The notes: generated by a model not told the origin, from the sequence alone. A DNA stretch of 25,304 nt from Gemmatimonadota bacterium (GCA_016719105.1 JADKAQ010000028.1:1-25304); one strand, 5' to 3'. Numbered from the stretch's first letter, positions 1-8,617 are shown. Numbers and translations are program-made.

Positions 1-227
1 ACGGAAAACCGGCCGTCGTCGCCGGATTGCGTGCGCGCCTCGCGTCCCTCGGCATCGGCGAGGGCCAGCGTGGCGGCGGCCAGCGGCGCGCCGAGCGAAT
101 CGACCACGCGACCGCTCACGCGCCAGGCAGAGGTAGCGGTCTCCTGGGACGCGAGGACCGACGAATCGAGGGCGAGGAGGGCCGCCAGGAGCAATGGCAC
201 GGCGGCACGCCGAAACGTGTGAGACAC
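1..227 (-). CDS. N-terminus of a TonB-type outer-membrane receptor (partial, runs off window)
   Basis: The minus strand reads an open frame from a GTG at 227 to the window edge (75 codons). It has a signal peptide with a leucine/alanine core ending near SVLASQ, then VSGRVVDSLGAPLAAATLAL and DGRFSV. This is the start of a carboxypeptidase-regulatory-like beta-sandwich, the usual N-terminal extension of SusC-type and many other TonB-dependent receptors. The plug and barrel would lie to the left. It could instead be another secreted protein with this fold. No ATG is available near the signal peptide and no clear Shine-Dalgarno is seen, so the start is tentative. A LytTR-type operator lies 66 bases upstream, and the gene is divergent from the hydrolase on the right. 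Confidence 0.7.
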   Translation of the reverse strand, partial: MSHTFRRAAVPLLLAALLALDSSVLASQETATSAWRVSGRVVDSLGAPLAAATLALADAEGREARTQSGDDGRFS

Positions 228-293
228 GGCAGGGGGATGAAGGGTGAGCGCGAGAATCTCGCCGCCACCGCGCCGGTATTCCCTCGCCTTCTC

Positions 294-322
294 ATGAACG
301 GCACGTGAACACCCATGAGTGG
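294..322 (-). promoter_or_regulatory. LytTR-type operator of the left TonB receptor
   Basis: Two octamers, ATGAACGG (294-301) and ATGAGTGG (315-322), are separated by exactly 13 bases. On the minus strand they read CCACTCAT and CCGTTCAT. A weaker unit, GTGGATGG (336-343), continues the 21-bp phase. The spacing and sequence fit direct-repeat sites of LytTR regulators. The site ends 66 bases before the GTG start at 227. Confidence 0.6.
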
Positions 323-455
323 TCGCGGACGAATCGTGGATGGCCCGGCGCCCTCCGCGCCCGGCGCCGGCAGCTGCAAACGCACGATGGCCCGCCGCGG
401 CGTACGCCCGCGGTGGCCGACGTCCGGTTCAGCTCCGCTCACCGCGCGCGTTCGG

Positions 456-484
456 CCGTTCATCGCTCGAAAACGACCACTCAT
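456..484 (+). promoter_or_regulatory. LytTR-type operator of the zinc hydrolase gene
   Basis: CCGTTCAT (456-463) and CCACTCAT (477-484) are separated by 13 bases. A third, weaker unit CCGCTCAC sits one period upstream at 435-442. The second unit is part of the palindrome ACTCATGAGT. The site lies 86 bases upstream of the ATG at 571. Both octamers are identical to those of the site at 11119-11147, while the 13-base gaps differ almost completely, which argues for selection on the half-sites. Confidence 0.65.
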
Positions 485-570
485 GAGTCACGGTTGCGAC
501 CGGCGGCGTCCGTCCGTTACCTAACGCGCGCCATCTCCACCGTTTCATCCCGGTCACTCGCCAGGAATCG

Positions 571-1687
571 ATGCGTACCCCTGCCCCCGCTCACCCCTCG
601 CGGCCCGATCTGCGTGCACGATGCCTCCCCCGGCACTTCCTGCGCTGGTCGGCGGTGCTGCTGGTCGCTGGGCTCCCCCGGTCGACCCCCGCGATCGCCC
701 AGTCCGCGTCGACGATCGCCGGGATATCGTGCGACGCGGGATCGCGGTGCCGCACGCACCTCACCGTCCCCGCGCTCGGCGCCGACACCGCCGTGCTCCT
801 CCCCGTGACGGTACTGCGCGGCACGCGCCCCGGTCCGACGCTGGCGATCACCGCCGGGGTACACGGCGGGGAGTACGTGCCCATCCTCGCCGCCCAGCGG
901 GTCGCCACGACCGTTGACCCGCTGCAACTGACGGGGACGATCGTCATCGTGCACGCCACCAATCCCGTCTCGTTCTTCGGGCGCGGCGTCTACTACACCC
1001 CCGCCGACGGCCGCAACCTCAATCGCATGTTCCCCCGGGCGCGCCGACGGTTCGCTCAGCGAGCGCACCGCGCACGTCGTCTTCACCGAAGTCATCCGCC
1101 GGGCGGACGCCTACCTGGACCTGCATTGCGGCGACGCCAACGAGGCGCTGCGCCCCTACGTGGCAACGCGCGTGAGCGGCGACTCGGCCTACGATGCGCG
1201 GGTGCGCGCCCTGGCGATCGCCACGGGGCTGGAGCTCCTGCTGGAGACCCCGGTGCCCACCCCCGTCCCCACTCCCCCGGGGACGACCACGATGACCGCC
1301 GCGGTCAACCGCATCCCGGGCTTCACGATCGAGTGGGGGATGCTAGGCCGCACGGACGACGCGTCAGTCAACGGACAGCTGCAGGCGGTGCTTGGGGTGG
1401 CGCGTGGCATGGGGATGCTTCGCGGGCGCCCCGGGCGTGGTGGGCGCCTGCGCATGACGGGGTCTCGCACGGCCACGGCGCCGGTGAGTGGGCTCGTGCG
1501 CGTGGAGGTCGCCCTCGACCAGGCGGTGCGCGAGGGTGAGCGGATTGCCGTGATCCACGACCTGTTCGGCGTGCAGCTGGCGGAGGTGAAGGCGCCGGTG
1601 AGCGGGCGTGTGATCGCGTTCACCGCCACTCCGCCCGTGCGCTCGGGGGAGCCGGTGGTCGCCATCGGCATCCCCGCGCCGCGCTGA
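571..1687 (+). CDS. Secreted aspartoacylase / succinylglutamate desuccinylase-like zinc hydrolase (one frameshift)
   Basis: Family members are M14-related zinc hydrolases that cleave N-acyl amino acids. The ATG at 571 follows AGGA (563-566). The N-terminus has a basic stretch and a hydrophobic signal sequence ending near AIAQS (residue 45), so the enzyme should be exported. GVHGGEY supplies zinc ligands His98 and Glu101. DGRNLNRMFP (about 146-155) is a family signature, and DLHCGD (about residue 184) supplies the third ligand. The C-terminus has the beta-barrel domain typical of the family (APVSG...VKAPVSGRVIAF). The frame breaks at the run of five C at 1032-1036. Removing one C restores FPGRADGS and continuous homology to 1687, giving about 371 residues, normal for the family. 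I read this as a likely sequence error. The natural substrate is unknown. It converges on the ABC permease gene across a strong hairpin. Confidence 0.85.
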
Positions 1688-1689
1688 CC

Positions 1690-1741
1690 TTCGCCGGTTC
1701 CCCGCGAGCGAGCCAGCGCCGCCGCGCGCTGGCTCGGCGAA
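1690..1741. terminator. Bidirectional hairpin terminator between convergent genes
   Basis: A perfect 11-bp stem, CGAGCCAGCGC (1709-1719) with GCGCTGGCTCG (1726-1736), has a 6-nt loop. An outer pair, TTCGCC (1690-1695) with GGCGAA (1736-1741), also exists. It starts just after the hydrolase stop and before the end of the ABC permease at 1771, so it can serve both. There is no long T tract, as expected at this GC content. Confidence 0.65.
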
Positions 1742-1770
1742 GGGCGACGAGGTGGATGGGGTCGAGAAGG

Positions 1771-3201
1771 CTAGCGCCGCAGCCGACGCAGCCCCCCGGA
1801 GGCGAGTGCCGCCAGCAGCAATGTCGGCAGCAGGAGTCCCACCACCGCCGGCATCACCCGCACCGCCACCACCGATGCCGGCTCCTCGGCGAATTCGAAG
1901 GCGGGAAGCGCGCGGAAGTCGGCGGCCGAGAGCGTCGACTTGGCGAAAATGCGCGGGAAGAACCACGCCCGCCACGCCGCATGGAATCGATCGACCTCGC
2001 CCTGGAAGTAGCGATACCGGTGCACGCTCGTCCCGGAGAGATCGAAGAGTGCCGCCTGCAGCACCAACGCCGGCGAGACGAAGCGGAAGCGATCGGCCAG
2101 TGCCTGCTGGGCCACCAGGCGCTGGTCGAAGTCGGCAAGCGCCGGCGCCATGCTCGACTCCACCGCCTCCTGCACCGCCACGCTGCGGGCCGCGAAGTTG
2201 TCCATGTCGGGGGCGCCACCCGCCATCATTTCCGGATGGTCGAGGTAGTACTTCTGCAACAGGACGCTCCCCTGTTCGGTGGCCTCGTTGGTGGCGGCGC
2301 GCAGGGCCGTCGTGAGTTCGACGCGCGACGGGGACGGGCGTGCGGTGGTGACCGCGACGTTGTACAGCGACGGGATGATGACCACGACCGCCAGCCAGGC
2401 CCCCAGCAGGATGACCGCGTTGGTCGCAGAGGACTTGCCGGCAGCATTGACGGCCAGTGCCACCCCAAACCAGAACAGCGCATAGAGCGAGACGATCGCC
2501 GCCCACAGCGCCAGGCGCGACAGCGCCCCGGGGGTGGCGAGCGACGCACCGCCCGCCAGCGTCCCCACCAGGAGCAGCGCCAGCGTCACCCCGAGCACGA
2601 CGCCGATGCGCGCCAGGAGCTTCGCACCGATCACCCGTCGAGCATCCACCGGCTGCGACAGCACGAGATCGAGCGTCCCCTGCTCGCGTTCCGCCGACAC
2701 GATGTTGTAGCTGAGCGCGAGGATGAGGAGCGGGAGGACGTAGATGACGACGAAGGCGACGTCGAAGCGCCCGGCCATCAGGTTCACCGGATTCTCGATT
2801 TCATCGTTGACGATGAAGGTCTGCTTGGTGCGCGTGGAGACGCGGGCGTAGTACGGATAGAGGTCGCTCTGCCCCACGGCGAAGGCGGCCAGCGGCGCTG
2901 GCGGCAACACGGCGTACCGCGTCGCCTGCGTCCCCCCCGCCACCGATGGGATGGCCGGGTTGGTCCACGGCTTTATCCCTGTCGAGTCCCCCGCGGCCAG
3001 TCGGTCGATCGTCGCCTGGTGCTCCGCCAGCCGCGCCTGCTCCTCCTCCTGCACCGTGGCGATCGTCTCGCGTTGGAAGCCCACCCAGCGCGTTCCATTG
3101 AACAGGGCGTAGCCCGCCAGCAGCGTCAGGACGATGCCAAAGAGGCGGAGCGTGGCGTCGGCGCGCAGGAGGCGCCACTCGAAGGCGGCAAATCGCAGCA
3201 T
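1771..3201 (-). CDS. ABC-2 type permease, DUF3526-like (second permease of the exporter)
   Basis: Membrane subunit of an ABC exporter, 476 residues. The ATG at 3201 begins MLRFAAFEWRLLRAD. TM1 is at about 18-35, followed by a long extracytoplasmic loop with a Glu/Gln-rich helix (about 40-62). The core shows RFDVAFVVIYVLPLLILALS, then SAEREQGTLDLVLSQP, the coupling motif (ER-EQGTL) shared with ABC-2 permeases of the NosY/DUF3526 group. Further TM helices follow, then a second large soluble segment and a C-terminal TM ending in an Arg-rich tail. It is the last gene after the ATPase and the sister permease, with 41 bases between the two permease genes. The two permeases share architecture, so a heterodimer is likely. 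The exported substrate cannot be told from sequence. Confidence 0.88.
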   Translation of the reverse strand: MLRFAAFEWRLLRADATLRLFGIVLTLLAGYALFNGTRWVGFQRETIATVQEEEQARLAEHQATIDRLAAGDSTGIKPWTNPAIPSVAGGTQATRYAVLPPAPLAAFAVGQSDLYPYYARVSTRTKQTFIVNDEIENPVNLMAGRFDVAFVVIYVLPLLILALSYNIVSAEREQGTLDLVLSQPVDARRVIGAKLLARIGVVLGVTLALLLVGTLAGGASLATPGALSRLALWAAIVSLYALFWFGVALAVNAAGKSSATNAVILLGAWLAVVVIIPSLYNVAVTTARPSPSRVELTTALRAATNEATEQGSVLLQKYYLDHPEMMAGGAPDMDNFAARSVAVQEAVESSMAPALADFDQRLVAQQALADRFRFVSPALVLQAALFDLSGTSVHRYRYFQGEVDRFHAAWRAWFFPRIFAKSTLSAADFRALPAFEFAEEPASVVAVRVMPAVVGLLLPTLLLAALASGGLRRLRR

Positions 3202-3242
3202 GGCAGGTCCCGGTGGGGGCGTGTGAGGGGCGCAGACGCCCG

Positions 3243-4658
3243 TTAGTCGAGCCGCAGCGATCGCGTGCGGGCCACGGACACCAGGGCGACGAGGAGCCAT
3301 CCGCCCAGGAGCCAGAGGCTCGGGGCCTGCATGGCCATCGCCTGCGCGATCGGGGGCCCCTCGTACTCGAAGGGAGGGACCTCACGCCAGAGCGACGGAT
3401 CGGCCTTGTACGAGAAGTCGCCGCTGCGGGAATTGGCGGCCATGCTCTCGTTCATCGTCTTCACCAGCCGGCGCCGGTACCGCTCGGCCGCGTTGGCGAA
3501 GGCCTGATGGTGCTCCACGTCGGTCCCCGCCAGCCCCATGGAGAGCGATCGCACCGCCATCAGCGGGGCGATCACGGCCCCGAGCTGGTGCACGGTGTTC
3601 TGCTTGCGATAGGTGTCGTAGAGCGCCCCGTAATGCCGGTCGAACACCTTGTTACCATCCTCCTCGGCCTGCTGCATGGAGATGGCGTCGAAGTTGATCG
3701 GCAGCGAGTCGACGGAACTCACCTTGTACTTCGCGAGCGTCGCCTTGAGGAGCTGTGCCGTGCGCTCATCGGGTGAGTGTCCGTCGAGCCCCTTCTTGAG
3801 GTCGGCGTCGAGGGCGGTGACGAAGGTGAAGGCCGAGGGGGTGGGATACACCCGGCGCGCCACGTCGGAGAGGGCGCGCGGGGCGACCAGCGAGTTCGCG
3901 GCCCAGAAGGCGAGCAGGACGAGGAGGGCGGCGCGCGACGACCGCGTGCGCGCCGACACGGCGAGCGCCACCGCCACGAAGACCGTGAAGTACGCCGTGT
4001 AGGTGAGCCCCATCAGCGCGATGCGCGGCCACTCACCGCCCAGCGCCCCCTCGCTCGACGCGAGCACGAGCGCCGTAGCGCCGAGGAAGGCAGCCGGGAC
4101 GAGCAGGACGCCTAACGCCGACGCCACCCCGAGTGCCTTCCCGGCCGCCAGTGCTCCCGGCTGCACCCCAAGGCTCAGGAGCTGGCGCAGCGTTCCCTGC
4201 TCGCGCTCGCCGGCAAAGGCCGGAAAGGCGAGGACGACGATGAGGAGCGGGAGCAGGAGTTGCATGATGGTCGCCGCCGTCCACTGGCCGAAGCGTTGCG
4301 TCGCCGTGGCATCCATGGCGGGGCGAAACTGGAACTCGTTCTGCTTGTGCGCCTCGAGGTACGCGGCGACGCCCACGTACGGGTCGACCCCCTGGTCGAC
4401 CAGCGAGAGGAGCGTGCGCGGCTTGAAGGCCCACAGTCCGTAGTGCGCCGCCGAGTGCGGGTTCTTGGCCGGTTGGTTGACCCAGAAGTCGCGCATGGTG
4501 GATGCAGCACGGTCGTGCTGCGCCTTGACGTCGGTGTAGTGCCTGGCGCCGGCGCCTAACGCGGCGCACAGCAGCGTCCCGACGATGACCGCCGACCAGC
4601 GAAATCGGCCGTCGCGGAGGGTATCGGTGAATTCCTTGGCGGCGATGCGGGCGATCAT
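3243..4658 (-). CDS. ABC-2 type permease, DUF3526-like (first permease of the exporter)
   Basis: Inner-membrane subunit, 471 residues. The ATG at 4658 follows GAGG at a good distance. MIARIAAKEFTDTLRDGRFR is a typical cytoplasmic lead-in to TM1 for this family (KEF...RDGR). A periplasmic segment follows, then a TM helix with LLLPLLIVVLAFPAFAGERE and the coupling motif EREQGTLRQLLSLGV. Three to four further helices follow, then a second soluble part and a last TM before the RTRSLRLD tail. It lies 67 bases after the ATPase gene and 41 before the second permease, in one operon. The layout matches the NosY-like/DUF3526 permeases that some bacteria keep next to TonB receptors. A direct role in metal handling is only a possibility. 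Confidence 0.88.
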   Translation of the reverse strand: MIARIAAKEFTDTLRDGRFRWSAVIVGTLLCAALGAGARHYTDVKAQHDRAASTMRDFWVNQPAKNPHSAAHYGLWAFKPRTLLSLVDQGVDPYVGVAAYLEAHKQNEFQFRPAMDATATQRFGQWTAATIMQLLLPLLIVVLAFPAFAGEREQGTLRQLLSLGVQPGALAAGKALGVASALGVLLVPAAFLGATALVLASSEGALGGEWPRIALMGLTYTAYFTVFVAVALAVSARTRSSRAALLVLLAFWAANSLVAPRALSDVARRVYPTPSAFTFVTALDADLKKGLDGHSPDERTAQLLKATLAKYKVSSVDSLPINFDAISMQQAEEDGNKVFDRHYGALYDTYRKQNTVHQLGAVIAPLMAVRSLSMGLAGTDVEHHQAFANAAERYRRRLVKTMNESMAANSRSGDFSYKADPSLWREVPPFEYEGPPIAQAMAMQAPSLWLLGGWLLVALVSVARTRSLRLD

Positions 4659-4725
4659 GGAGTCCTCGCGAGGGGGGCGAACGTGATCGGATGACGGGGG
4701 GGGCGGGCTGCTCGGGCCGCGCCCG

Positions 4726-5499
4726 TCAGTCGCGCATGTGCTCGAGGTACAGCCGCTCCAGGTCGGCGTGGCCGATGTCGGCGGTACTGAGCGTCTGCAC
4801 GAGGCGCCCGTGCTTCATCATCCCCACCCGCGTCCCCGACTCCTTGGCCCGGAAGAGGTCGTGGGTGGCCATCAGGATTGCCGCTCCCTGCTCGCGCAGC
4901 ATCGACAGCAGTTCCGAGAACTCGTTGGAGGCCTTCGGGTCGAGCCCCGACGTGGGCTCGTCGAGCAGCAAGGCGCGCGCGCGCTTGGCGAGGGCAATGG
5001 CGATCCCGACCTTCTGTCGCATTCCCTTGGAGTAGCCGCCGACCCGCTTGTCGACCGCATCGACCTGCAGCCCGGCCTGGAGGAGGTACTGCAGCAGTTC
5101 GTCGCGTTCGTGGCGGCGTCCCGTGGCGAGCGAGGCGAAGTAGTCGAGGTTCTCGAGGCCGGTGAGGTTCTTGTAGAGCATCACCGTCTCGGGGATGTAG
5201 GCGACGTAGCGCTTGGTCTCCAGCGGATGCTGCGTCACGTCGAGCCCCTCGATGAGGGCGCGCCCTCCCGACGGTTCGACGAAGTTGAGGAAGAGATTGA
5301 TCGTCGTCGACTTGCCGGCCCCGTTGGCGCCGAGCAGGCAGAAGACCTCGCCCGGTGCGATGGCGAGGTCGAGCGGGTGCAGCGCCGTGAAGGTGCCGAA
5401 CCGGCGGGTGAGCCCCTGGGCTTCGAGCACGGCGCCGGTCCGTTGGCCTGCCGCATCGGCGGCGTGGGAACCAGGCGTGGGGGCAACGGTGGCGGTCAT
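4726..5499 (-). CDS. ABC transporter ATP-binding protein
   Basis: Cytoplasmic ATPase that powers the two permeases downstream, 257 residues. I chose the ATG at 5499 because GGAG lies 8 bases before it and the longer in-frame N-terminus is unconserved and would run toward the operator. It has Walker A GANGAGKST (57-65) and a Q-loop region around VAYIPETVMLYKNLT, where the usual Gln appears replaced (PET), as in several ABC-2 ATPases. The signature GGYSKGMRQK stands in place of LSGGQ, followed by Walker B ALLLDEPTSGLD and the H-loop MATHDLF. This variant signature is normal for CcmA/NosF-type export ATPases. First gene of a three-gene operon, with a LytTR-type operator 66 bases upstream. Confidence 0.93.
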   Translation of the reverse strand: MTATVAPTPGSHAADAAGQRTGAVLEAQGLTRRFGTFTALHPLDLAIAPGEVFCLLGANGAGKSTTINLFLNFVEPSGGRALIEGLDVTQHPLETKRYVAYIPETVMLYKNLTGLENLDYFASLATGRRHERDELLQYLLQAGLQVDAVDKRVGGYSKGMRQKVGIAIALAKRARALLLDEPTSGLDPKASNEFSELLSMLREQGAAILMATHDLFRAKESGTRVGMMKHGRLVQTLSTADIGHADLERLYLEHMRD

Positions 5500-5565
5500 G
5501 CGGGGCTCCGGAAGCAGGGAGCCGCGAAGGTAGGATACCCTCCAACGACGAGCAGCATCCATCCA

Positions 5566-5594
5566 GCGAGTGGCCGGTGCGGCCCGGTGAACGG
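5566..5594 (-). promoter_or_regulatory. LytTR-type operator of the ABC exporter operon
   Basis: GCGAGTGG (5566-5573) and GTGAACGG (5587-5594) are 13 bases apart. On the minus strand they read CCGTTCAC then CCACTCGC. The site ends 66 bases before the ATPase start, the same distance as the site at 294-322 from its gene. It is the most divergent of the six sites, with a G at the first position of each unit. Confidence 0.55.
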
Positions 5595-5599
5595 CCGTA

Positions 5600-5626
5600 G
5601 GGCGCCACCGGTGGTCGCCGGCGCCC
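5600..5626 (-). terminator. Hairpin after the response-regulator gene
   Basis: GGGCGCC (5600-5606) pairs with GGCGCCC (5620-5626) across a 13-nt loop, starting 12 bases after the regulator stop codon. No T tract is present. It abuts the operator of the next operon. Confidence 0.4.
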
Positions 5627-5638
5627 GGTGAGGGCCTG

Positions 5639-6454
5639 CTACAGCCGGAGCAGCTCGTCGCGCAGCACCCGCGCCCGCAGGCGGCTCACGGGGAGCTGCA
5701 GGTTGTTCCGCAGGTTCACGACGTACGTGCCGCCCGGCATCGGCGAGATGCGCTGGATGAGGTCGACGTTGGCCAGCGTGCCGCGCGACAGGCGCACGAA
5801 CTTGGCCGGATCGAGGCGCGCCTCGAGGTTCTTGAGGCGATACGTGATGGTGAACCGCTCGCCGGCGATCATCGTCAGGTGCAGCAGCTCGCCGTCGGCG
5901 ACGATGGCCGCGATCTGCTCCACCGGGAGGATGATGATGTCGTCCTTCTTGCGCACCGGGATGCGACGGAGGAAGCGGGGGGCCCCGCTGAGGTCGACCT
6001 CCTCGGCGACCGCCTTGAGGCGCGACGCCTCGGCGGGGCGGAAGTCGGCCTGCTCGAGGCGCTCGAGGGCGCGATTGATCGTCAGGCGCAACCGGACGGG
6101 GTCGACCGGCTTCAGGAGGTAGTCGATCGCCGCCAGCTCGAAGGCCTGGACCGCATACTCGTCGAAGGCCGTGACGAAGGCGACGAGGGGGAGCACGTCC
6201 TTGCGCAGCAGGCGCACGACGCCGAGTCCGTCGAGCTCCGGCATCTGGAGGTCGAGGAGGGCGAGGTCGGGGCGCAGGTCCTGGATGAGCTCGACCGCCT
6301 CCGTCCCCGTCGTCGCCTCGCCCACGATCTCCACGTCGCCGTGCGAGGCGAGGAGGTTGGAGAGAAAGGCGCGCGCCGGGCGCTCGTCGTCGGCAATGAC
6401 GACGCGCAAGCGGCTGTCGAGGTGAAGGGGACGCGGCGATTGTCGAGCGTTCAT
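5639..6454 (-). CDS. LytTR-family response regulator
   Basis: DNA-binding partner of the sensor kinase just upstream, 271 residues from the ATG at 6454. The receiver domain (about 15-135) has the acidic pocket ADDE (Asp22, Asp23), phospho-acceptor Asp68 in LLDLQMPELDG, Thr95 in VTAFDEYA and Lys115 in DYLLKPVD. The C-terminal LytTR domain (about 165-271) starts IPVRKKDDIIILPVEQI, continues with GELLHLTM and KNLEARLDPAKFVRLSRGTL, and ends GGTYVVNLRNN with VSRLRARVLRDELLRL. These are standard LytTR features. This class binds pairs of about 9-bp direct repeats 12-13 bp apart, which is exactly what six promoters of this window carry. The kinase stop lies 16 bases upstream, so the two are cotranscribed. 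No Shine-Dalgarno is visible. Confidence 0.95.
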   Translation of the reverse strand: MNARQSPRPLHLDSRLRVVIADDERPARAFLSNLLASHGDVEIVGEATTGTEAVELIQDLRPDLALLDLQMPELDGLGVVRLLRKDVLPLVAFVTAFDEYAVQAFELAAIDYLLKPVDPVRLRLTINRALERLEQADFRPAEASRLKAVAEEVDLSGAPRFLRRIPVRKKDDIIILPVEQIAAIVADGELLHLTMIAGERFTITYRLKNLEARLDPAKFVRLSRGTLANVDLIQRISPMPGGTYVVNLRNNLQLPVSRLRARVLRDELLRL

Positions 6455-6470
6455 GTCTGGGGCGGTGGGT

Positions 6471-8429
6471 TCAGCTGGCGTGGCGCGCGGCGGGGGCGGC
6501 CGAGGCGTCGGCCAACGCCTCCGGCTCCAGCGCCGACGCATCGACGGGAATGGTGATGACGACGGTCGTGCCGCGATCGGGGGCGCCGCTGATGGCCAGC
6601 GAGGCCCGGGGGCCGAAGATGCGGTCGAGCCGGCGCTCCAGGTTGGCCAGGCCCACGCCGGTCCCCGTGGGGGCGTGACGCCGTTCCTCGCGCCAGCCGG
6701 CCCCCGTGTCGGCAACCGTCAGCTGCAGCATGGCCGCCCCGTCGTCCTGCGGTGCGCTGCACCGCGCCGAGACGGAGACCTCGCCGCCGCGCTTGAGCGG
6801 CGAGACTCCGTGCTTCACCGCGTTCTCCACCACGGGCTGGAGCAGCAACGGGGGCACCAGCAGCTCGCGCAGCGCCGCAGGGACGTCGACGCGCACGGTG
6901 AGTCGTTCGAGGAAGCGCTCGTGCTCGATGGCGAGGTAGTCGGCCACGATGTCCAGCTCCTCCCCCAGCGGGACCGACTCGCGCGTGGGACCGCGCAACA
7001 CGGCGCGCAGGAGCGCGGTGAGGCGGTAGAGCACGCCTAACGCCCGGTCGGGGGCGGCCTGCATGAGGTAGCCGAGCGTGGTGAGCGCGTTGAACAGGAA
7101 GTGCGGGTTGAGCTGCGCCCGCAGCGCCATGAGCTCGGACTCGGCCGCCAGCTGCAGGATCTCGCGTTCGCGCAGGTCGCGGGCAAAGCGCTCGCGCGCC
7201 ACCCGCAGCACGTCGATGCGACGCCCCAGGACCCCGGCGACCGACTCGAGCAGCCCGATCTCGTCGGACAGGAGACGGCGGCTTCCGGGAAGCGGGGCGA
7301 TGTCGATCGCGACGAAGGGGCGCTCGGCCGTGGGGACGAGCACCTGCGCCCGGTCACGCTCCTGCGAGGGGATGACCACCCGCGCATGCGCCGGCGAGTT
7401 GGCGTCGGTCACGTAGCGCCACTGCACCCCCTCCCGGCGCGTCCCGAGGGCGCGGGCCAGGGCGGCGCACGTCTGCTCGGCGGCGTCCTCCTCCCCCTGC
7501 GCGCGCGACGTGGCCACGGCAACGTCTCCGCGCACCGAGGCGTAGTCGCCGCGGTCGAGGATCACCCGGTCGACCAGATGCGATGCCATCCGGTAGATGG
7601 CCGGATAGGCCAGGGCCGTGGCGACCCACAGCGCGATGAGCGCCGCGGTGGCCAGCAACGACGCATCCCCCTGCTGCTGCGTGGCACGCAGGAGGGGAAC
7701 GGCCGCCGTCAGATGCAAGAAGACCGCAACCACCACCAGCACCGTCACCGAGATCGCCCGCCGGAGGAAGAGATCGGCGAAGGCAAAGCGATAGTCCTGA
7801 TAGAGGATCACCAGGACCAGGAGGATCGAGGCGTGGTGCCCGAACAGCGCCGTCCACCAGGAGTCGGCCTGCGTGGCATCGTGCCCCAGGTGCAGGGTCG
7901 TCGCCGCAAACGCCGCCAGCGCCACGATCGTCACCGTGCGACGGCGCGCCGCGGCGCGCCCCATCCCGATCGCGACCAGCGTGACCAGGAGGAGATAGCC
8001 CACCGTGAGCAGCAGGAGCGCTGTCGGCGACGGGAGCGACGGGGTGCTCCCCCCTCGAACAAAGAGGAAGGCGGCGGCACCGCTCAGCGCATAGGCAAGC
8101 ACGACCGGTCCCCGGCGCCAACCCCTCGCCCCCGCGGGGACCGACGAGTGCACGACCACGGCGGGGAGGAAGCCGAGCGCCGAGAAGGCGATGGCGACGA
8201 GCCAGCGGGCCGGCTCCCCCATGCCGAAGTCGCGTACCCCGTAGATGACGATCGCCCCACAGTTCCAGACGAGGCCCAGCAGCGCCGCGATGGGGGAGAG
8301 CGACGGGACCGACTCGGGCTCCCCCGCCAGCCGTCGCCGATCGCGCGACGTCATCACCGCCAGCATCGCGTAGAGCACGATGCCGGTGGCGAAGCCGGTG
8401 AGGTGGATCAGCGAGACGATTTCGGGCAT
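6471..8429 (-). CDS. LytS-type membrane sensor histidine kinase
   Basis: Inner-membrane sensor, about 652 residues. I chose the ATG at 8429 (MPEIVSLIHLTGFATG) rather than a longer form, because the longer N-terminus has no protein character and would overlap the operator at 8482-8531. The first half has eight to nine hydrophobic helices, including the WWTALFGHHASILLVLVILY region followed by QDYRFAFADLFLRRA. Next come a GAF-like or linker segment (about 310-400) and a coiled-coil lead-in. The His_kinase domain has the phospho-acceptor in LNPHFLFNALTTLGYL (His near residue 443). The ATPase domain has VENAVKHG (N box), DTGAGW and GTGVGLANLERRLDRIFG. This is the LytS/YehU class that pairs with LytTR regulators. 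The ligand is unknown. Confidence 0.93.
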   Translation of the reverse strand: MPEIVSLIHLTGFATGIVLYAMLAVMTSRDRRRLAGEPESVPSLSPIAALLGLVWNCGAIVIYGVRDFGMGEPARWLVAIAFSALGFLPAVVVHSSVPAGARGWRRGPVVLAYALSGAAAFLFVRGGSTPSLPSPTALLLLTVGYLLLVTLVAIGMGRAAARRRTVTIVALAAFAATTLHLGHDATQADSWWTALFGHHASILLVLVILYQDYRFAFADLFLRRAISVTVLVVVAVFLHLTAAVPLLRATQQQGDASLLATAALIALWVATALAYPAIYRMASHLVDRVILDRGDYASVRGDVAVATSRAQGEEDAAEQTCAALARALGTRREGVQWRYVTDANSPAHARVVIPSQERDRAQVLVPTAERPFVAIDIAPLPGSRRLLSDEIGLLESVAGVLGRRIDVLRVARERFARDLREREILQLAAESELMALRAQLNPHFLFNALTTLGYLMQAAPDRALGVLYRLTALLRAVLRGPTRESVPLGEELDIVADYLAIEHERFLERLTVRVDVPAALRELLVPPLLLQPVVENAVKHGVSPLKRGGEVSVSARCSAPQDDGAAMLQLTVADTGAGWREERRHAPTGTGVGLANLERRLDRIFGPRASLAISGAPDRGTTVVITIPVDASALEPEALADASAAPAARHAS

Positions 8430-8481
8430 GCCACGCGAGCGTGAGGGGACTTCGCGGGTGGGAGTATCCCACCGCGGACCC

Positions 8482-8531
8482 ACGGATGGGAACCTGCGAC
8501 CAACGAACGGTCGTCCGGACTCCATGAATGG
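8482..8531 (-). promoter_or_regulatory. Triple LytTR-type operator before the sensor kinase gene
   Basis: Three octamers lie in strict 21-bp phase: ACGGATGG (8482-8489), ACGAACGG (8503-8510) and ATGAATGG (8524-8531), with 13 bases between each. On the minus strand the two upstream units read ACCATTCAT and ACCGTTCGT as 9-mers. The nearest unit is 52 bases before the kinase start. The placement implies autoregulation of the kinase-regulator operon. Confidence 0.62.
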
Positions 8532-8617
8532 TCGTCGAGTCCCGGCCGTCGGGACACCCCCTCGTGGCCCGACGCCGTCCCGCGCCTACCCTCGGGCCCG
8601 CGGCGCCGCCTCTGCGG

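Larger units (their letters stand above)
228..570. other. Divergent intergenic region with two LytTR-type operators
   Basis: No reading frame here has credible protein character. The stretch separates the left receptor from the hydrolase at 571. It holds one operator for each direction (294-322 and 456-484), and each has a weaker third unit in 21-bp phase (336-343, and 435-442 reading CCGCTCAC). Confidence 0.6.

Noticed and set aside
1032..1036. Programmed frameshift in the zinc hydrolase gene
   Set aside because: The run is five C without a known slippery context, and many unrelated genes here show similar breaks, so a consensus error is the simpler reading.
1756..3246. Long open frame on the plus strand opposite the ABC permease
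   Set aside because: Composition is Arg/His/Gln-rich with no motif; it is an antisense by-product of high GC. The same holds for long plus-strand frames at 7101-8444 and 20040-21470 and minus-strand 12062-13465.
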